From: an uncultured Eubacteriales bacterium
GTDB taxonomy: Bacteria; Bacillota; Clostridia; Oscillospirales; Acutalibacteraceae
Length of the DNA: 33,139 nt
Reading direction: 5' to 3'
Assembly: GCA_900315875.1 (NCBI GenBank)
Contig: ONAX01000011.1
Coordinates: forward strand, 1-33,139
Shown: positions 18,042 through 25,842 of the stretch, one piece after another
Numbering within the stretch: the stretch's first letter is position 1
Layout: each line of letters begins with the position of its first letter
Notes under the pieces: generated by a model
The model's database searches: none
Told to the model about the DNA's origin: nothing
The model's input: only the letters and a program-made list of their open reading frames with translations
Program-made: the position numbers and the translations under genes

Positions 18042-18941
18042 ATGAAAAAGATATTTGCCGTACTTCTTGCAGGTACACTTGCAGTGTCCCTTGCAGCATG
18101 CAGCGGCTCAAACGAATCATCCGAAGCCGACTCATCAGCCGCATCTACAGTTTCCTCAAGCTCAGAAACAGAAAGCTCGACTGAAAGCTCCGCAAAGGAA
18201 TCCTCATCAGAAACTACCGAAAAGTCTGACGAGGAAAGCGGCAGTCTGAACGATGTAGTAGAGAAACTGCAGAAGTCAGTCGGAGAAAAATCCTCCGCTG
18301 CTCTTGAAAAGCTGAAGGGTGACCAGCTTACGCTCAACGTAGCTATCAAAGCAACATCAAACGATGAAGAAACAGGCAAACCCCAAACCCAGGAAATCGC
18401 ACTACAGCTCATTAAAAACGGTGAAAATGAAAGCCGTTTCACTATCGGTCTGGGTCTTATGTCAATCGACATTCTGAAAAACGAAGAAGGCACCTTTATG
18501 ATAAACAATAACACCAAAAAGGCTGCCAAAATGTCTTCAGATCAGTCCTCCGGCATGAGTACAGATTCAATTATGGACAGCATGTCCGGCATGCTCGGCG
18601 GAGATTCCGGCATAAATACCGAAAGCGCAATCGACGACCTTAAAAACGGTGATGTCAGCGAGAACATAAAGTTCGAGGGCAGCGCTGAAGAGGATTACGA
18701 AGGCGAAAAGCTTACTGCCGAAACCTACACCCTTATCGGCAAGGATACCGACGGTAAAGATACCACTGCAACGCTGAAGGTATGGTTCGACGGCGATGAT
18801 ATCAAATACATCACTGCATCATCAGAAGATAAATCCATCACCGCAGAATTCACAAAGCTTACAAATGAAGTTGACGAATCGCTGCTGGTTGTTCCCGAGA
18901 ACTACGAGATAACCGAAACCAGCACCGTCACCAGTGAATGA
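18042..18941 (+). CDS. Predicted lipoprotein, unknown function
   Basis: A 299-residue protein I do not recognise beyond its export class. The signal peptide MKKIFAVLLAGTLAVSLAAC ends in a lipobox (LAAC, Cys20), so it should be lipid-anchored outside the cell. A Ser/Glu-rich linker (21-70) is followed by a folded domain: KLKGDQLTLNVAIKAT, LQLIKNGENESRFTIGL, FMINNNTKKAAKM, YEGEKLTAETYTLIGKDTDGKDTTATLKVWFDGDDIKYI, SLLVVPENYEI. The alternating beta-strand pattern resembles LolA/LppX-like lipoprotein carriers, but this is only a guess. AAGAGG lies before the ATG. The TSCPD gene begins 10 bases after its stop. Confidence 0.8.
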   Translation: MKKIFAVLLAGTLAVSLAACSGSNESSEADSSAASTVSSSSETESSTESSAKESSSETTEKSDEESGSLNDVVEKLQKSVGEKSSAALEKLKGDQLTLNVAIKATSNDEETGKPQTQEIALQLIKNGENESRFTIGLGLMSIDILKNEEGTFMINNNTKKAAKMSSDQSSGMSTDSIMDSMSGMLGGDSGINTESAIDDLKNGDVSENIKFEGSAEEDYEGEKLTAETYTLIGKDTDGKDTTATLKVWFDGDDIKYITASSEDKSITAEFTKLTNEVDESLLVVPENYEITETSTVTSE

Positions 18942-18951
18942 GAGGTTCAGC

Positions 18952-19200
18952 ATGAAGATGAAGTATAAGACCTCGCGCACCTGTTCAAGAGCAATTGAAC
19001 TGGAAGTCGAGGACGGAATTGTTAAAAGCGTCCGTTTCGACGGCGGCTGTATGGGAAACACAAACGGCATTGCATCTCTTGTTGAGGGCATGCCCGCGGA
19101 AGAGGTAATCAAGCGCCTTAAGGGTATTGACTGCAACGGCAGAGGCACCTCCTGCCCCGACCAGCTTGCAAAAGCACTGGAAAAAGCACTGCAGGAATAA
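18952..19200 (+). CDS. TSCPD-domain protein (TIGR03905-like)
   Basis: Small cytosolic protein of 82 aa. Seen are TCSRAIELEVEDGIVKSVRFDGGCMGNTNGI, LVEGMPAEEVIKRLKGIDC and GRGTSCPDQLAKAL. The four-cysteine layout and the TSCPD motif match the family that also forms the C-terminal domain of some ribonucleotide reductases and stands alone in many Clostridia; the cysteines may bind a metal or an Fe-S cluster. The start chosen (MKMKYK) is preceded by GAGAGG; a longer frame from 18934 would overlap the lipoprotein. Its function is not established. Confidence 0.85.
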   Translation: MKMKYKTSRTCSRAIELEVEDGIVKSVRFDGGCMGNTNGIASLVEGMPAEEVIKRLKGIDCNGRGTSCPDQLAKALEKALQE

Positions 19201-19237
19201 CTCTTCCCCGTTTTCCAAAAGTATAATCAAATAGTTC

Positions 19238-19275
19238 AAGCCGATGAATTATACGTTCATCGGCTTATTTATTTC
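19238..19275 (+). terminator. Terminator after TSCPD gene
   Basis: AAGCCGATGA (19238-19247) pairs perfectly with TCATCGGCTT (19257-19266), followed by ATTTATTT. Confidence 0.75.
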
Positions 19276-19280
19276 AAAGC

Positions 19281-20140
19281 AAAAAACAGCCCCGACGGGA
19301 AACCCGTCGGGGTAGTGGGATTCAAAGGAGTTAATTAATAGAAACTATCCGGATAAATCTAATGTCTTCCCATCGGAATCATTCCTTAAATTTAGTAAAA
19401 CCTGAGCGACACGGTAAAAACCGAAAGCTCTGAAAATCTGGTATTACATTGGATTCATTCCCATCTATAGGATTTATTTATAAGCAAAACATGCACTAAA
19501 CCATTCATCCTCGAAATGCATTGGGTGGCAGATGCATTACCAGACCACCATCGCCGTACCATCGCGGCTTAATGCTTGATTCTAATGACCGGGCCGTGCG
19601 CCCGCCCCCGGGAGCCTAACCGGTACATCAAACGCTCCGGGAACTTCCGACAGACAAACGGGGCAAAAAATCTGTTCAGCCTACAGCAGAATTCCCGATC
19701 CCACGGGCAACCCCCGCCTGCTGAGCGGTTGTGACACCGCAGTAGCCGCAACAAAAAGGACTCTCAGCCGGTGCCGATATTCAATTGTAAGTTCTCAGCC
19801 GAAGCTGCCAATGCTCCAATCAATCTCAAACCATAACGCAGGAGCATCCGGCACTTCTCACAGGTCAAAAACCTATCGGAGGAACCTACGCAAAAGATGC
19901 ATTTCACTGAAGCCGCCACATACGCCGGAGCCGCCGTCGAAACGGACGCCGCAGGGCTGACGCTCGAAAAAATCCGTCCTCACCTTGTCTTTTCCCTGTG
20001 GAAGACCTCGCACCAAGAGGCGCTAAGGTCAATTGAAAAAGCCGGTTCTGATTCGCCCATCGGAGCTTGCCTCCCTTCGTGGATTAGATAAAGCCGAAGC
20101 GGACTCTGCAGTCAAGAGATACTGCACTTCGTTTATCTTG
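19281..20140 (-). ncRNA. Candidate large structured ncRNA (about 860 nt), unidentified
   Basis: No credible ORF occurs on either strand in this stretch; the longest are about 60 codons without good ribosome sites. On the minus strand it starts just after an extended -10 promoter (20146-20173) and ends in an intrinsic terminator: CCCCGACGGG/CCCGTCGGGG at 19290-19312 followed by CTGTTTTTT. Internal helices are numerous. Examples are AATGCAT/ATGCATT around 19515-19538, a bulged CCCGGGAGC/GCTCCGGG near 19604-19641, ATGCTCC/GGAGCAT near 19811-19850, GCGGT/ACCGC near 19722-19740, and a 5' TGCAG/CTGCA hairpin near 20106-20125. A possible long-range closing pair joins 19357-19363 with 20083-20089. 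Size and layout resemble giant ornate RNAs (ROOL, GOLLD, OLE); I cannot assign it to any of them. It is not recognisable as RNase P RNA, tmRNA or SRP RNA. Confidence 0.65.
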
Positions 20141-20145
20141 ACTAT

Positions 20146-20173
20146 ATTATAGCACCTTTTTAGTAAAAGTCAA
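20146..20173 (-). promoter_or_regulatory. Strong extended -10 promoter driving the large ncRNA
   Basis: Minus strand: TTGACT (20173-20168), a 16-base spacer ending in TGC, TATAAT (20151-20146). No minus-strand gene follows for over 900 bases, so its product should be non-coding. Confidence 0.75.
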
Positions 20174-20229
20174 TAGTTTTTCTGAACTTTTAGGATAATT
20201 TTTATTTTTTATTTGTGTTGCATTTGCTC

Positions 20230-20258
20230 TTGACTTATTATCTAAAAAGTAATAAAAT
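20230..20258 (+). promoter_or_regulatory. Sigma-A promoter for DUF1292 gene
   Basis: TTGACT (20230-20235), 17-base spacer, TAAAAT (20253-20258), 50 bases before the ATG at 20309. It is divergent from the ncRNA promoter, 56 bases away. Confidence 0.7.
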
Positions 20259-20308
20259 GGTTATATAGTGCTGTTACTGCACTAATTTACTGAAAAGGAG
20301 ATGCTGAC

Positions 20309-20626
20309 ATGAGCATGGACGAAAAGGATATGATGAATGAGGAAGAATATAACGAAGCTGACCTCATTTCCCTTCTCGACGACGAAGGAAACGAATACGA
20401 ATTTGAAGTAATCGATGAGATCGACTATAAGGACGGACATTACTATGCGCTGATGCCGCTGTTTGACCTGCCGGATCAGGACATTGAGCAGGGCAGCACA
20501 TACATGATTTTTGAAGCTGTAGAGGACGAAAACGGCGATCCCCAGCTTGCAGAGATCGAGGATGACGACCTTCTCGACGAAATCGCAGAGATCTTTGAAG
20601 CAGGCTTCGCTGCTGAAGAGGAATAA
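20309..20626 (+). CDS. DUF1292 domain protein (YrzB-like)
   Basis: Very acidic cytosolic protein of 105 aa. The DUF1292 core is visible: ISLLDDEGNEYEFEVIDEIDYKDGHYYALMPL followed by YMIFEAVEDENGDPQLAEIEDDDLLDEIAEIF. The family is widespread in Firmicutes, in Bacillus encoded beside yrrK and yrzL, with unknown function. Here those neighbours are missing and it stands alone between two RNA transcription units. The start has AAGGAG eight bases upstream. Acidity and size are normal for the family. Confidence 0.88.
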   Translation: MSMDEKDMMNEEEYNEADLISLLDDEGNEYEFEVIDEIDYKDGHYYALMPLFDLPDQDIEQGSTYMIFEAVEDENGDPQLAEIEDDDLLDEIAEIFEAGFAAEEE

Positions 20627-20653
20627 TTTTCACAGAATTTTAGTATTTTCCTC

Positions 20654-20682
20654 TTGATTTCTGTATACGTTTGTTATATAAT
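20654..20682 (+). promoter_or_regulatory. Sigma-A promoter for the 258-nt ncRNA
   Basis: TTGATT (20654-20659), 17-base spacer, TATAAT (20677-20682). Confidence 0.75.
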
Positions 20683-20688
20683 AAGCTT

Positions 20689-20946
20689 AACAAACGAAGT
20701 CAAATTTGTTTATATTGTCTGCCCGATGCGTATTTTCGTCTCATATAACCCTACAACCTTTAAATCGGGAATCCGGCTCCGTCGGTGGACTTCAGACCTC
20801 CCGCTTCAAGCGGACGAAGGGAGTATGAAGCCGAAGGGAGGATACCCACCTGCTTATTCCGTAGGCAGGTTATTGATTGACGGGGTACGGTTGGGCGGAC
20901 TTTATTATGCCTTTGTGCGATACGGTTGTTGCCGTATCGTTTTTTT
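20689..20946 (+). ncRNA. Candidate small structured ncRNA (258 nt), family unassigned
   Basis: Bounded by the promoter at 20654-20682 and a terminator: CGATACGG (20918-20925) with CCGTATCG (20932-20939) and seven T. A closing helix pairs GTCTGCCC (about 20718-20725) with GGGCGGAC (about 20893-20900). Inside are CCCGAT/ATCGGG, CTCCGTC/GACGGGG (one G-U), GGTGG/CCACC, CCGCT/AGCGG and ACCTGC/GCAGGT helices. The short ORFs across it (for example 20654-20962) lack ribosome sites. The size and rod-like closing helix would suit 6S RNA or the Clostridia raiA-type RNA, but I cannot confirm either; the SRP GGAA-tetraloop domain is not seen. Confidence 0.65.
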
Positions 20947-21030
20947 GGTTACAATATTGTAGTTGCAATATATTCAAAGTCATTATATAATTACTGTGGT
21001 AGTACCATCCGCAAAAAAGAGGTGACAGTT

Positions 21031-21573
21031 GTGGCGGAGGAAGTCAAAAAGAAGCAAAGCAATATTGCACTGACAGCACTTATAGTAGGTGCAATACTTC
21101 TCGGCGCTGCCGCAATGTCCGCTGCAACGCTCGCACTGATAAACAGTCAGAACAGCAACAAAAAGGTATATACCGCCTCGTACCTGGCATCCGAGGTAGT
21201 TAAAAAGATGAACTACGAAAACCTGTCAGAGATTTCCCCTTCGGATATTTCCAATTATTATGATATTCCGGAAGGAGTTGTAACAGACAGTGCGATGTTC
21301 GTTTCAACGAGGTCGGATTCGTATACTGAGATAGCTTGCTTCAAGCTTAAGAGTAACGAAAGCGAAAAGAAGCTGACCAAAAGCATAGATAATTACATCA
21401 GCGCCAAAAAGAAGACCTATCAGAACGTTGATGACAAGGCATACGCCGTCGTCAGTGCCGCAAAAACCGACGTTCATTACCCGTATGTAATCGTGGTTAT
21501 CTCACCGGACAGCGATGCCGCCGTCAGTACATTCGAGTCGATTGTATCCAATACAGGTCAGGCAAGCGCATAA
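21031..21573 (+). CDS. DUF4358 domain protein, membrane-anchored
   Basis: A 180-residue protein with one N-terminal membrane helix (about residues 13-38) and an extracytoplasmic DUF4358-type domain: YLASEVVKKMNYENLSEISPSDISNYYDIPEGVV, MFVSTRSDSYTEIACFKLK, then IDNYISAKKKTYQ and YPYVIVVISPDSDAA. The family is common in gut Clostridia and of unknown role. The start is GTG (VAEEVKKKQSN), chosen because AGAGGTGA precedes it closely. An upstream ATG would run back through the ncRNA terminator. Confidence 0.8.
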   Translation: MAEEVKKKQSNIALTALIVGAILLGAAAMSAATLALINSQNSNKKVYTASYLASEVVKKMNYENLSEISPSDISNYYDIPEGVVTDSAMFVSTRSDSYTEIACFKLKSNESEKKLTKSIDNYISAKKKTYQNVDDKAYAVVSAAKTDVHYPYVIVVISPDSDAAVSTFESIVSNTGQASA

Positions 21574-21611
21574 AACGCTATAGCCGCCTATAGAATATTT
21601 TTATATACACC

Positions 21612-21660
21612 AAAAACCGCAGACATAAGCTTTTTGCTTTGTGCCTGCGGTATTTTTTAT
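21612..21660. terminator. Bidirectional terminator between DUF4358 gene and gpmI
   Basis: ACCGCAG (21616-21622) pairs with CTGCGGT (21645-21651), with an inner partial helix. T-rich tracts occur on both strands (ATTTTTTAT downstream; TTTTTGG on the minus strand), so it can end both convergent units. Confidence 0.8.
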
Positions 21661-21893
21661 TCAGAACTGTTTATCTTTGGTTTCTATGATTTTAATCGTA
21701 TTATTATCGTCATCAGACATAACTTCTGAAGCACCAAAAATCGAAACACTGTATCGACATACAGGTTGCAGTATTACGTAATATTTTTATTACTCAGACT
21801 ATCATAAAGAAGTCGATTATCGTTAGATTCTACTATAAAATTATAGAATTTTAGCCGTCAATATTCATTCAGCATAACGGCGCAAAACCAGCA
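21661..21893. other. AT-rich gap, nothing recognisable
   Basis: AT-rich sequence between convergent genes. No ORF, promoter pair or strong hairpin was seen apart from a weak CTATAA/TTATAG dyad near 21834-21849. Confidence 0.5.
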
Positions 21894-23405
21894 TTATTTT
21901 ATAATGCTCTCTCCATCCATTTCCTCAGGCTGGGGAAGTCCGAGAAGCTTCAGCATTGTCGGAGCAATATCAGCAAGTCTGCCGCCGTCGCGCAGCTCGC
22001 AGGGATGATTAACAACAACAAACGGTACAAGGTTCGTTGTATGAGCTGTAAAAGGCTCACCGCTTTCGTCGATCATACGGTCTGCGTTACCGTGGTCTGC
22101 AGTGATGAGAACTACGCCGTCCATCTTTTCAACCTCACGTACAACCTGACCTACGCAGTCGTCAACAGCTTCAACAGCCTTTACTGCTGCTTCAAATACA
22201 CCAGTATGGCCTACCATATCGCAGTTAGCGAAGTTGAGAATGATAACATCATACTTGCCGCTGCGCAGTCTTTCGAGAACATTCTCGGTTACGGTGTATG
22301 CGCTCATCTCCGGCTGCAGGTCATATGTTGCAACCTTCGGTGACGGGATAAGACATCTGTCCTCTCCCTCACTTACAGCCTCAACGCCGCCGTTAAAGAA
22401 GAATGTTACATGCGCATACTTCTCTGTTTCTGCAATTCTGAGCTGGGTCAGACCCTTCTGGGAAATATATTCACCGAACATATTGGTAAGCTTCTGCGGC
22501 TTGAATGCAATGTCAACATTCGGCATAGTAGCGTCGTACTGAGTCATGCAGACATATGTAAGCGGGAAGAAGCCGTTTCTTCTCTCGAAGCCGGCAAAAT
22601 CCGGATCAACAAATGTACGGGTAATCTCTCTTGCTCTGTCCGGACGGAAGTTGAAGAATACAACAGAGTCGCCGCTTTTAATAGTAGCATTTTCAACGCA
22701 CACGGTGGGGATAACAAATTCATCCGTAACGCCCTCTGCATAGGAATTGCTGATAGCCTCCACTGCGTCGGCAGCCTTGTTGCCCTTGCCGTAAACAAGA
22801 GCACTGTATGCCTTTTCTACGCGATCCCAGTTGTTATCTCTGTCCATTGCGTAATAGCGTCCGGAGATGGTCGCTATCTTTCCGAGACCTATCTCATCAA
22901 GCTTTGCAGCGCACTGCTCGATATATTCCTTTGCGCTTGACGGCGGAACGTCACGTCCGTCGAGGAAGGCATGGATATATACTTCCTTGCAGCCGAGCTG
23001 CTTAGCCATCTCAACAAGGCCGTAGAGGTGTGTATTATGGCTGTGAACGCCGCCGGGAGAAAGAAGACCCATGAAATGCAAAGCCTTACCGTCCTCTGCA
23101 GCATTTTTCATAGCCTTTACAAGAGCCTCGTTTTTCATGATAGAACCGTCTTTAATGGACTTGGTTATCCTTGTCAGCTCCTGATAAACAACACGGCCTG
23201 CACCGATATTGGTGTGTCCTACCTCGCTGTTGCCCATCTGACCGTCCGGCAGACCTACATCCATACCGGAGGCCGCAATAAGACCCCAGGGATTAGTTGA
23301 AAAAATATGCTCCATATTCGGCTTTTTGGCGCTGCGGATAGCATTGCCGTAGTTAGTTCCGATACCAAAGCCGTCAAGTATCATAAGTACTAAAGGTTTT
23401 TTCAT
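21894..23405 (-). CDS. gpmI: 2,3-bisphosphoglycerate-independent phosphoglycerate mutase
   Basis: Interconverts 3- and 2-phosphoglycerate with two manganese ions. The protein is 503 aa, the family's normal length. Motifs are LMILDGFGIG (metal), GQMGNSEVGHTNIGAGRVVYQELTRI with the phosphoserine Ser, HFMGLLSPGGVHSH, HAFLDGRDVPP, ISGRYYAMDRDNNWDR, FFNFRPDRAREITR, YAHVTFFFNGG, NFANCDMVGHTG and ITADHGNADRM. The start chosen is MKKPLVLMILDGFG with AAGGAG seven bases upstream; an ATG eight codons earlier overlaps the previous stop in an ATGA arrangement and is less likely. It is the last gene of the pgk-tpiA-lipoprotein-gpmI cluster. Confidence 0.96.
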   Translation of the reverse strand: MKKPLVLMILDGFGIGTNYGNAIRSAKKPNMEHIFSTNPWGLIAASGMDVGLPDGQMGNSEVGHTNIGAGRVVYQELTRITKSIKDGSIMKNEALVKAMKNAAEDGKALHFMGLLSPGGVHSHNTHLYGLVEMAKQLGCKEVYIHAFLDGRDVPPSSAKEYIEQCAAKLDEIGLGKIATISGRYYAMDRDNNWDRVEKAYSALVYGKGNKAADAVEAISNSYAEGVTDEFVIPTVCVENATIKSGDSVVFFNFRPDRAREITRTFVDPDFAGFERRNGFFPLTYVCMTQYDATMPNVDIAFKPQKLTNMFGEYISQKGLTQLRIAETEKYAHVTFFFNGGVEAVSEGEDRCLIPSPKVATYDLQPEMSAYTVTENVLERLRSGKYDVIILNFANCDMVGHTGVFEAAVKAVEAVDDCVGQVVREVEKMDGVVLITADHGNADRMIDESGEPFTAHTTNLVPFVVVNHPCELRDGGRLADIAPTMLKLLGLPQPEEMDGESIIK

Positions 23406-23425
23406 TTCTTTTGCTCCTTCAATAA

Positions 23426-24910
23426 TCATATATAAACTGTCAGACCGTCCTCTACGGGAGAATCTTCATATTTCACCCATTCAACGACCAGAGATCCCAT
23501 CTCTACCACTGTCTTAACGCCTAAAAAACCTTCTTCATATTTTACAGGGCAGTAGCTGCGCAGATATTCCATCTCCCCTGTTTTCAGATTGTAGCGCTGT
23601 CCGGCAGGACGAATACCGTCATACTCGCTCACATCTTCGATCATCCTTATCGTGATATAATTGTCTATATCTGAAATATACAGGTAATCTCCGGATGTTG
23701 AAAAGCTCATTGAATAGGAGTCAGTACGGCGCTTTCTGAACAAAGCCTTGGATTCACCGCCGGACAGAGGCATGGAATACAGTATTTTTCCGTCCGCAGG
23801 CGAAACGTTCATTACACCGTCAAAGTAAAATATGGTATCTGCCTTCGTGTCTATCCAGTAATCCGAAACAGAATCCTCAACGACCTTAACAGGGTCTCCG
23901 CCGCCGAGTGAAAGCCTGTAAAGATAAGTTTCCTCGCCGCCGTCCTGTGCGATATAATACAGATCATCCCCGATTATTTCAAGGCGTGCGGCAGAGTTAT
24001 CCAGTACATATTTGTCTTCCTCGCCCCAGGCTTTGACGGAAACAAGCTTTTCCTTATCAGTGCCGTCAGTCTTTACCTTGTAAATGCCTGTTCTGTCCTT
24101 ATCGACGGTGATATTCTGTCCGTCAAAGACATAGCCTGTGTCGGCATAATATATGTATCCGTCCTTGACGGCGATCCCATTGGCTCTGATATCATCGTCC
24201 ATAAGCTCGACGCCGCCCTTGCCGTCCTTGGCAAAGCGTCCGACAATATAGTTTACAGAGGACCAACTGAAATAATATTCCCGAGTATTTACATAATAGA
24301 AATATACATATCTGTCACCGCCGTCTGTCCAGCCTTTGCTTTGCAGCATCACCATATCTGAAACATATTCTGCATCTTCGTCCGACACAGAAGCACCAAG
24401 CTTCTTTCTGAGTTCAGATGTCCATGCGCCGTTTTCATACAATACTTCCTTGACAACGGCCTGCTGGTCAGTCATATCATAATGATAGAGCTTTCCTGCT
24501 TCGTCACGATATGTAGAAATAGCCTCATTTCCGTAGAGCACGCTTTTGTATTGTTCAAGAGCGACCGGAGATGGAAGCGGCTCAGCAGGCGTAACTGCAT
24601 TACTCTTGCTGGATTCTTCCGCAATCTCCTGCTTGACATTCAGAAAAACAGGCTTATCGGGGTCTGAAACGTCGATCAGGGCGTTTCCGTTATTATAGAT
24701 CGTTTTCCCGTCAAGCGTAAAAATAGTACTGAACTGTGTATCAGATACTGCCGCTGTATCGCCGCTGTCAGTTACGTCAGAATTATTTTCCGTTGGGGAA
24801 GTATTCCCTGCATCTGACGTATCACCCTGACTGCTGCATCCTGTCGCAGATGATGTCAGCGCCGCAGCAGCAAGAAGCAGCGCAAACACCCTCTTTTTCA
24901 ATATCCGCAC
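23426..24910 (-). CDS. Lipoprotein with DUF5050-like beta-propeller repeats
   Basis: Exported protein of 494 aa. The signal peptide ends in a lipobox near SATGC (Cys25). A Ser/Asp/Thr linker follows. The body is made of repeated beta-strand units such as LYYIAQDGGEETYLYRLSLGGGDPVKVVED, GYIYYADTGYVFDGQNI, GIYKVKTDGTDKEKLV and TIFYFDGVMNVSPADGKILYSMPLSGGE. This Y-Y-x-N/D-G...I-Y-x-x-x-x-G-G pattern is that of DUF5050/TolB-like propellers in Clostridia surface lipoproteins. It lies between tpiA and gpmI in the same direction and ends 20 bases before the gpmI start, so it should be co-transcribed with glycolysis genes. No enzymatic motif was seen and its role is unknown. Confidence 0.8.
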   Translation of the reverse strand: MRILKKRVFALLLAAAALTSSATGCSSQGDTSDAGNTSPTENNSDVTDSGDTAAVSDTQFSTIFTLDGKTIYNNGNALIDVSDPDKPVFLNVKQEIAEESSKSNAVTPAEPLPSPVALEQYKSVLYGNEAISTYRDEAGKLYHYDMTDQQAVVKEVLYENGAWTSELRKKLGASVSDEDAEYVSDMVMLQSKGWTDGGDRYVYFYYVNTREYYFSWSSVNYIVGRFAKDGKGGVELMDDDIRANGIAVKDGYIYYADTGYVFDGQNITVDKDRTGIYKVKTDGTDKEKLVSVKAWGEEDKYVLDNSAARLEIIGDDLYYIAQDGGEETYLYRLSLGGGDPVKVVEDSVSDYWIDTKADTIFYFDGVMNVSPADGKILYSMPLSGGESKALFRKRRTDSYSMSFSTSGDYLYISDIDNYITIRMIEDVSEYDGIRPAGQRYNLKTGEMEYLRSYCPVKYEEGFLGVKTVVEMGSLVVEWVKYEDSPVEDGLTVYI

Positions 24911-24981
24911 CTCCTTGAATATAACTAAAATATCGGGTGAATAGTTCGCCCTATATTTTGTCGTTATATCAGCCTGCGTTA

Positions 24982-25752
24982 TCAGCCGTTTGTAGCAGCG
25001 TCAAGGAGTACGCCGAAATCAGCAGCCTTCAGAGATGCGCCGCCGATAAGTCCGCCGTCAACATCGGGCTGAGCAAGAAGCTCTTCTGCATTCTTCGGGT
25101 TCATGGAGCCGCCGTACTGGATTGTTACTGCATTAGCGGTATCCTGATCGTAAAGCTTAGCAAGAGTTGCACGGATGAATGCGCAAACCTCCTGAGCCTG
25201 CTCGGATGTAGCGGTCTTGCCTGTGCCGATAGCCCATACAGGCTCGTAAGCGATAACTGACTTCTTCAGATCCTCAGCAGAAACGCCGAAGAAATCAAGC
25301 TTGATCTGTCTTGCGATTACCTCTTCGGTAATGTCGCATTCTCTTTCCCAGAGAAGCTCGCCAACGCATACGATAGGCTTAAGACCAGCTGCAAGAGCTG
25401 CCTTTGTTCTCTTGTTTACGGTTTCGTCAGTTTCGCCGAAATACTGTCTTCTTTCGCTGTGACCGATGATTACATATTCAACGCCGATCTCTGTGAGCAT
25501 ATCTGCGGAAATTTCGCCTGTGAAAGCGCCGCTCTTCTCAAAATGAACGTTCTCTGCGCCAACCTTGATGTTTGTGCCCTCTGTCAGTGCAACAGCGGTT
25601 TCAAGGTTTGTGAAGGGTACGCAGATAACAACCTCGCAGGTTGCATTAGCTGCAACGGGCTTAAGGTCCTCAATAAGAGCCTTAGCCTCGGGACGGGTCT
25701 TGTTCATTTTCCAGTTGCCTGCGATAATAGCCTTTCTGAGCTGCTTGTTCAT
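24982..25752 (-). CDS. tpiA: Triosephosphate isomerase
   Basis: Interconverts dihydroxyacetone phosphate and glyceraldehyde 3-phosphate. A TIM barrel of 256 aa with all active-site motifs: GNWKMNK (Asn/Lys), VIIGHSERRQYFGETDE (His), VIAYEPVWAIGTGKTAT (Glu and flexible loop 6) and IQYGGSMNPKNAEELL. The ATG has AGGAGA eight bases before it. It lies downstream of pgk across an intercistronic hairpin (25779-25817) that could lower readthrough into tpiA and the genes after it. Confidence 0.97.
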   Translation of the reverse strand: MNKQLRKAIIAGNWKMNKTRPEAKALIEDLKPVAANATCEVVICVPFTNLETAVALTEGTNIKVGAENVHFEKSGAFTGEISADMLTEIGVEYVIIGHSERRQYFGETDETVNKRTKAALAAGLKPIVCVGELLWERECDITEEVIARQIKLDFFGVSAEDLKKSVIAYEPVWAIGTGKTATSEQAQEVCAFIRATLAKLYDQDTANAVTIQYGGSMNPKNAEELLAQPDVDGGLIGGASLKAADFGVLLDAATNG

Positions 25753-25778
25753 AATAATTTCTCCTGTTCTGTAAAAAT

Positions 25779-25817
25779 ATTAAAAACGGGGACTGAGCAC
25801 CGCCCAACCCCCGTCTG
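25779..25817 (-). terminator. Intercistronic terminator/attenuator between pgk and tpiA
   Basis: On the minus strand ACGGGG (25814-25809) pairs with CCCCGT (25791-25786), followed by TTTTAA. It lies inside the glycolytic cluster, so either partial termination sets pgk above tpiA or it protects the pgk mRNA 3' end. Confidence 0.65.
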
Positions 25818-25842
25818 TAAGCTGTTTTATTGTCTGACAAAA

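Noticed and set aside
19569-20091. Two ORFs of about 60 codons on opposite strands inside the large ncRNA region
   Set aside because: Neither has a ribosome site or recognisable family, and dense helices suggest RNA rather than protein.
20689-20946. SRP RNA assignment for the 258-nt ncRNA
   Set aside because: The size fits, but the conserved SRP helix 8 GGAA tetraloop with AGCAGCC-type sequence was not found.
22410-22940. 176-aa plus-strand ORF opposite gpmI
   Set aside because: Shadow of a certain gene, with no ribosome site and no family pattern.
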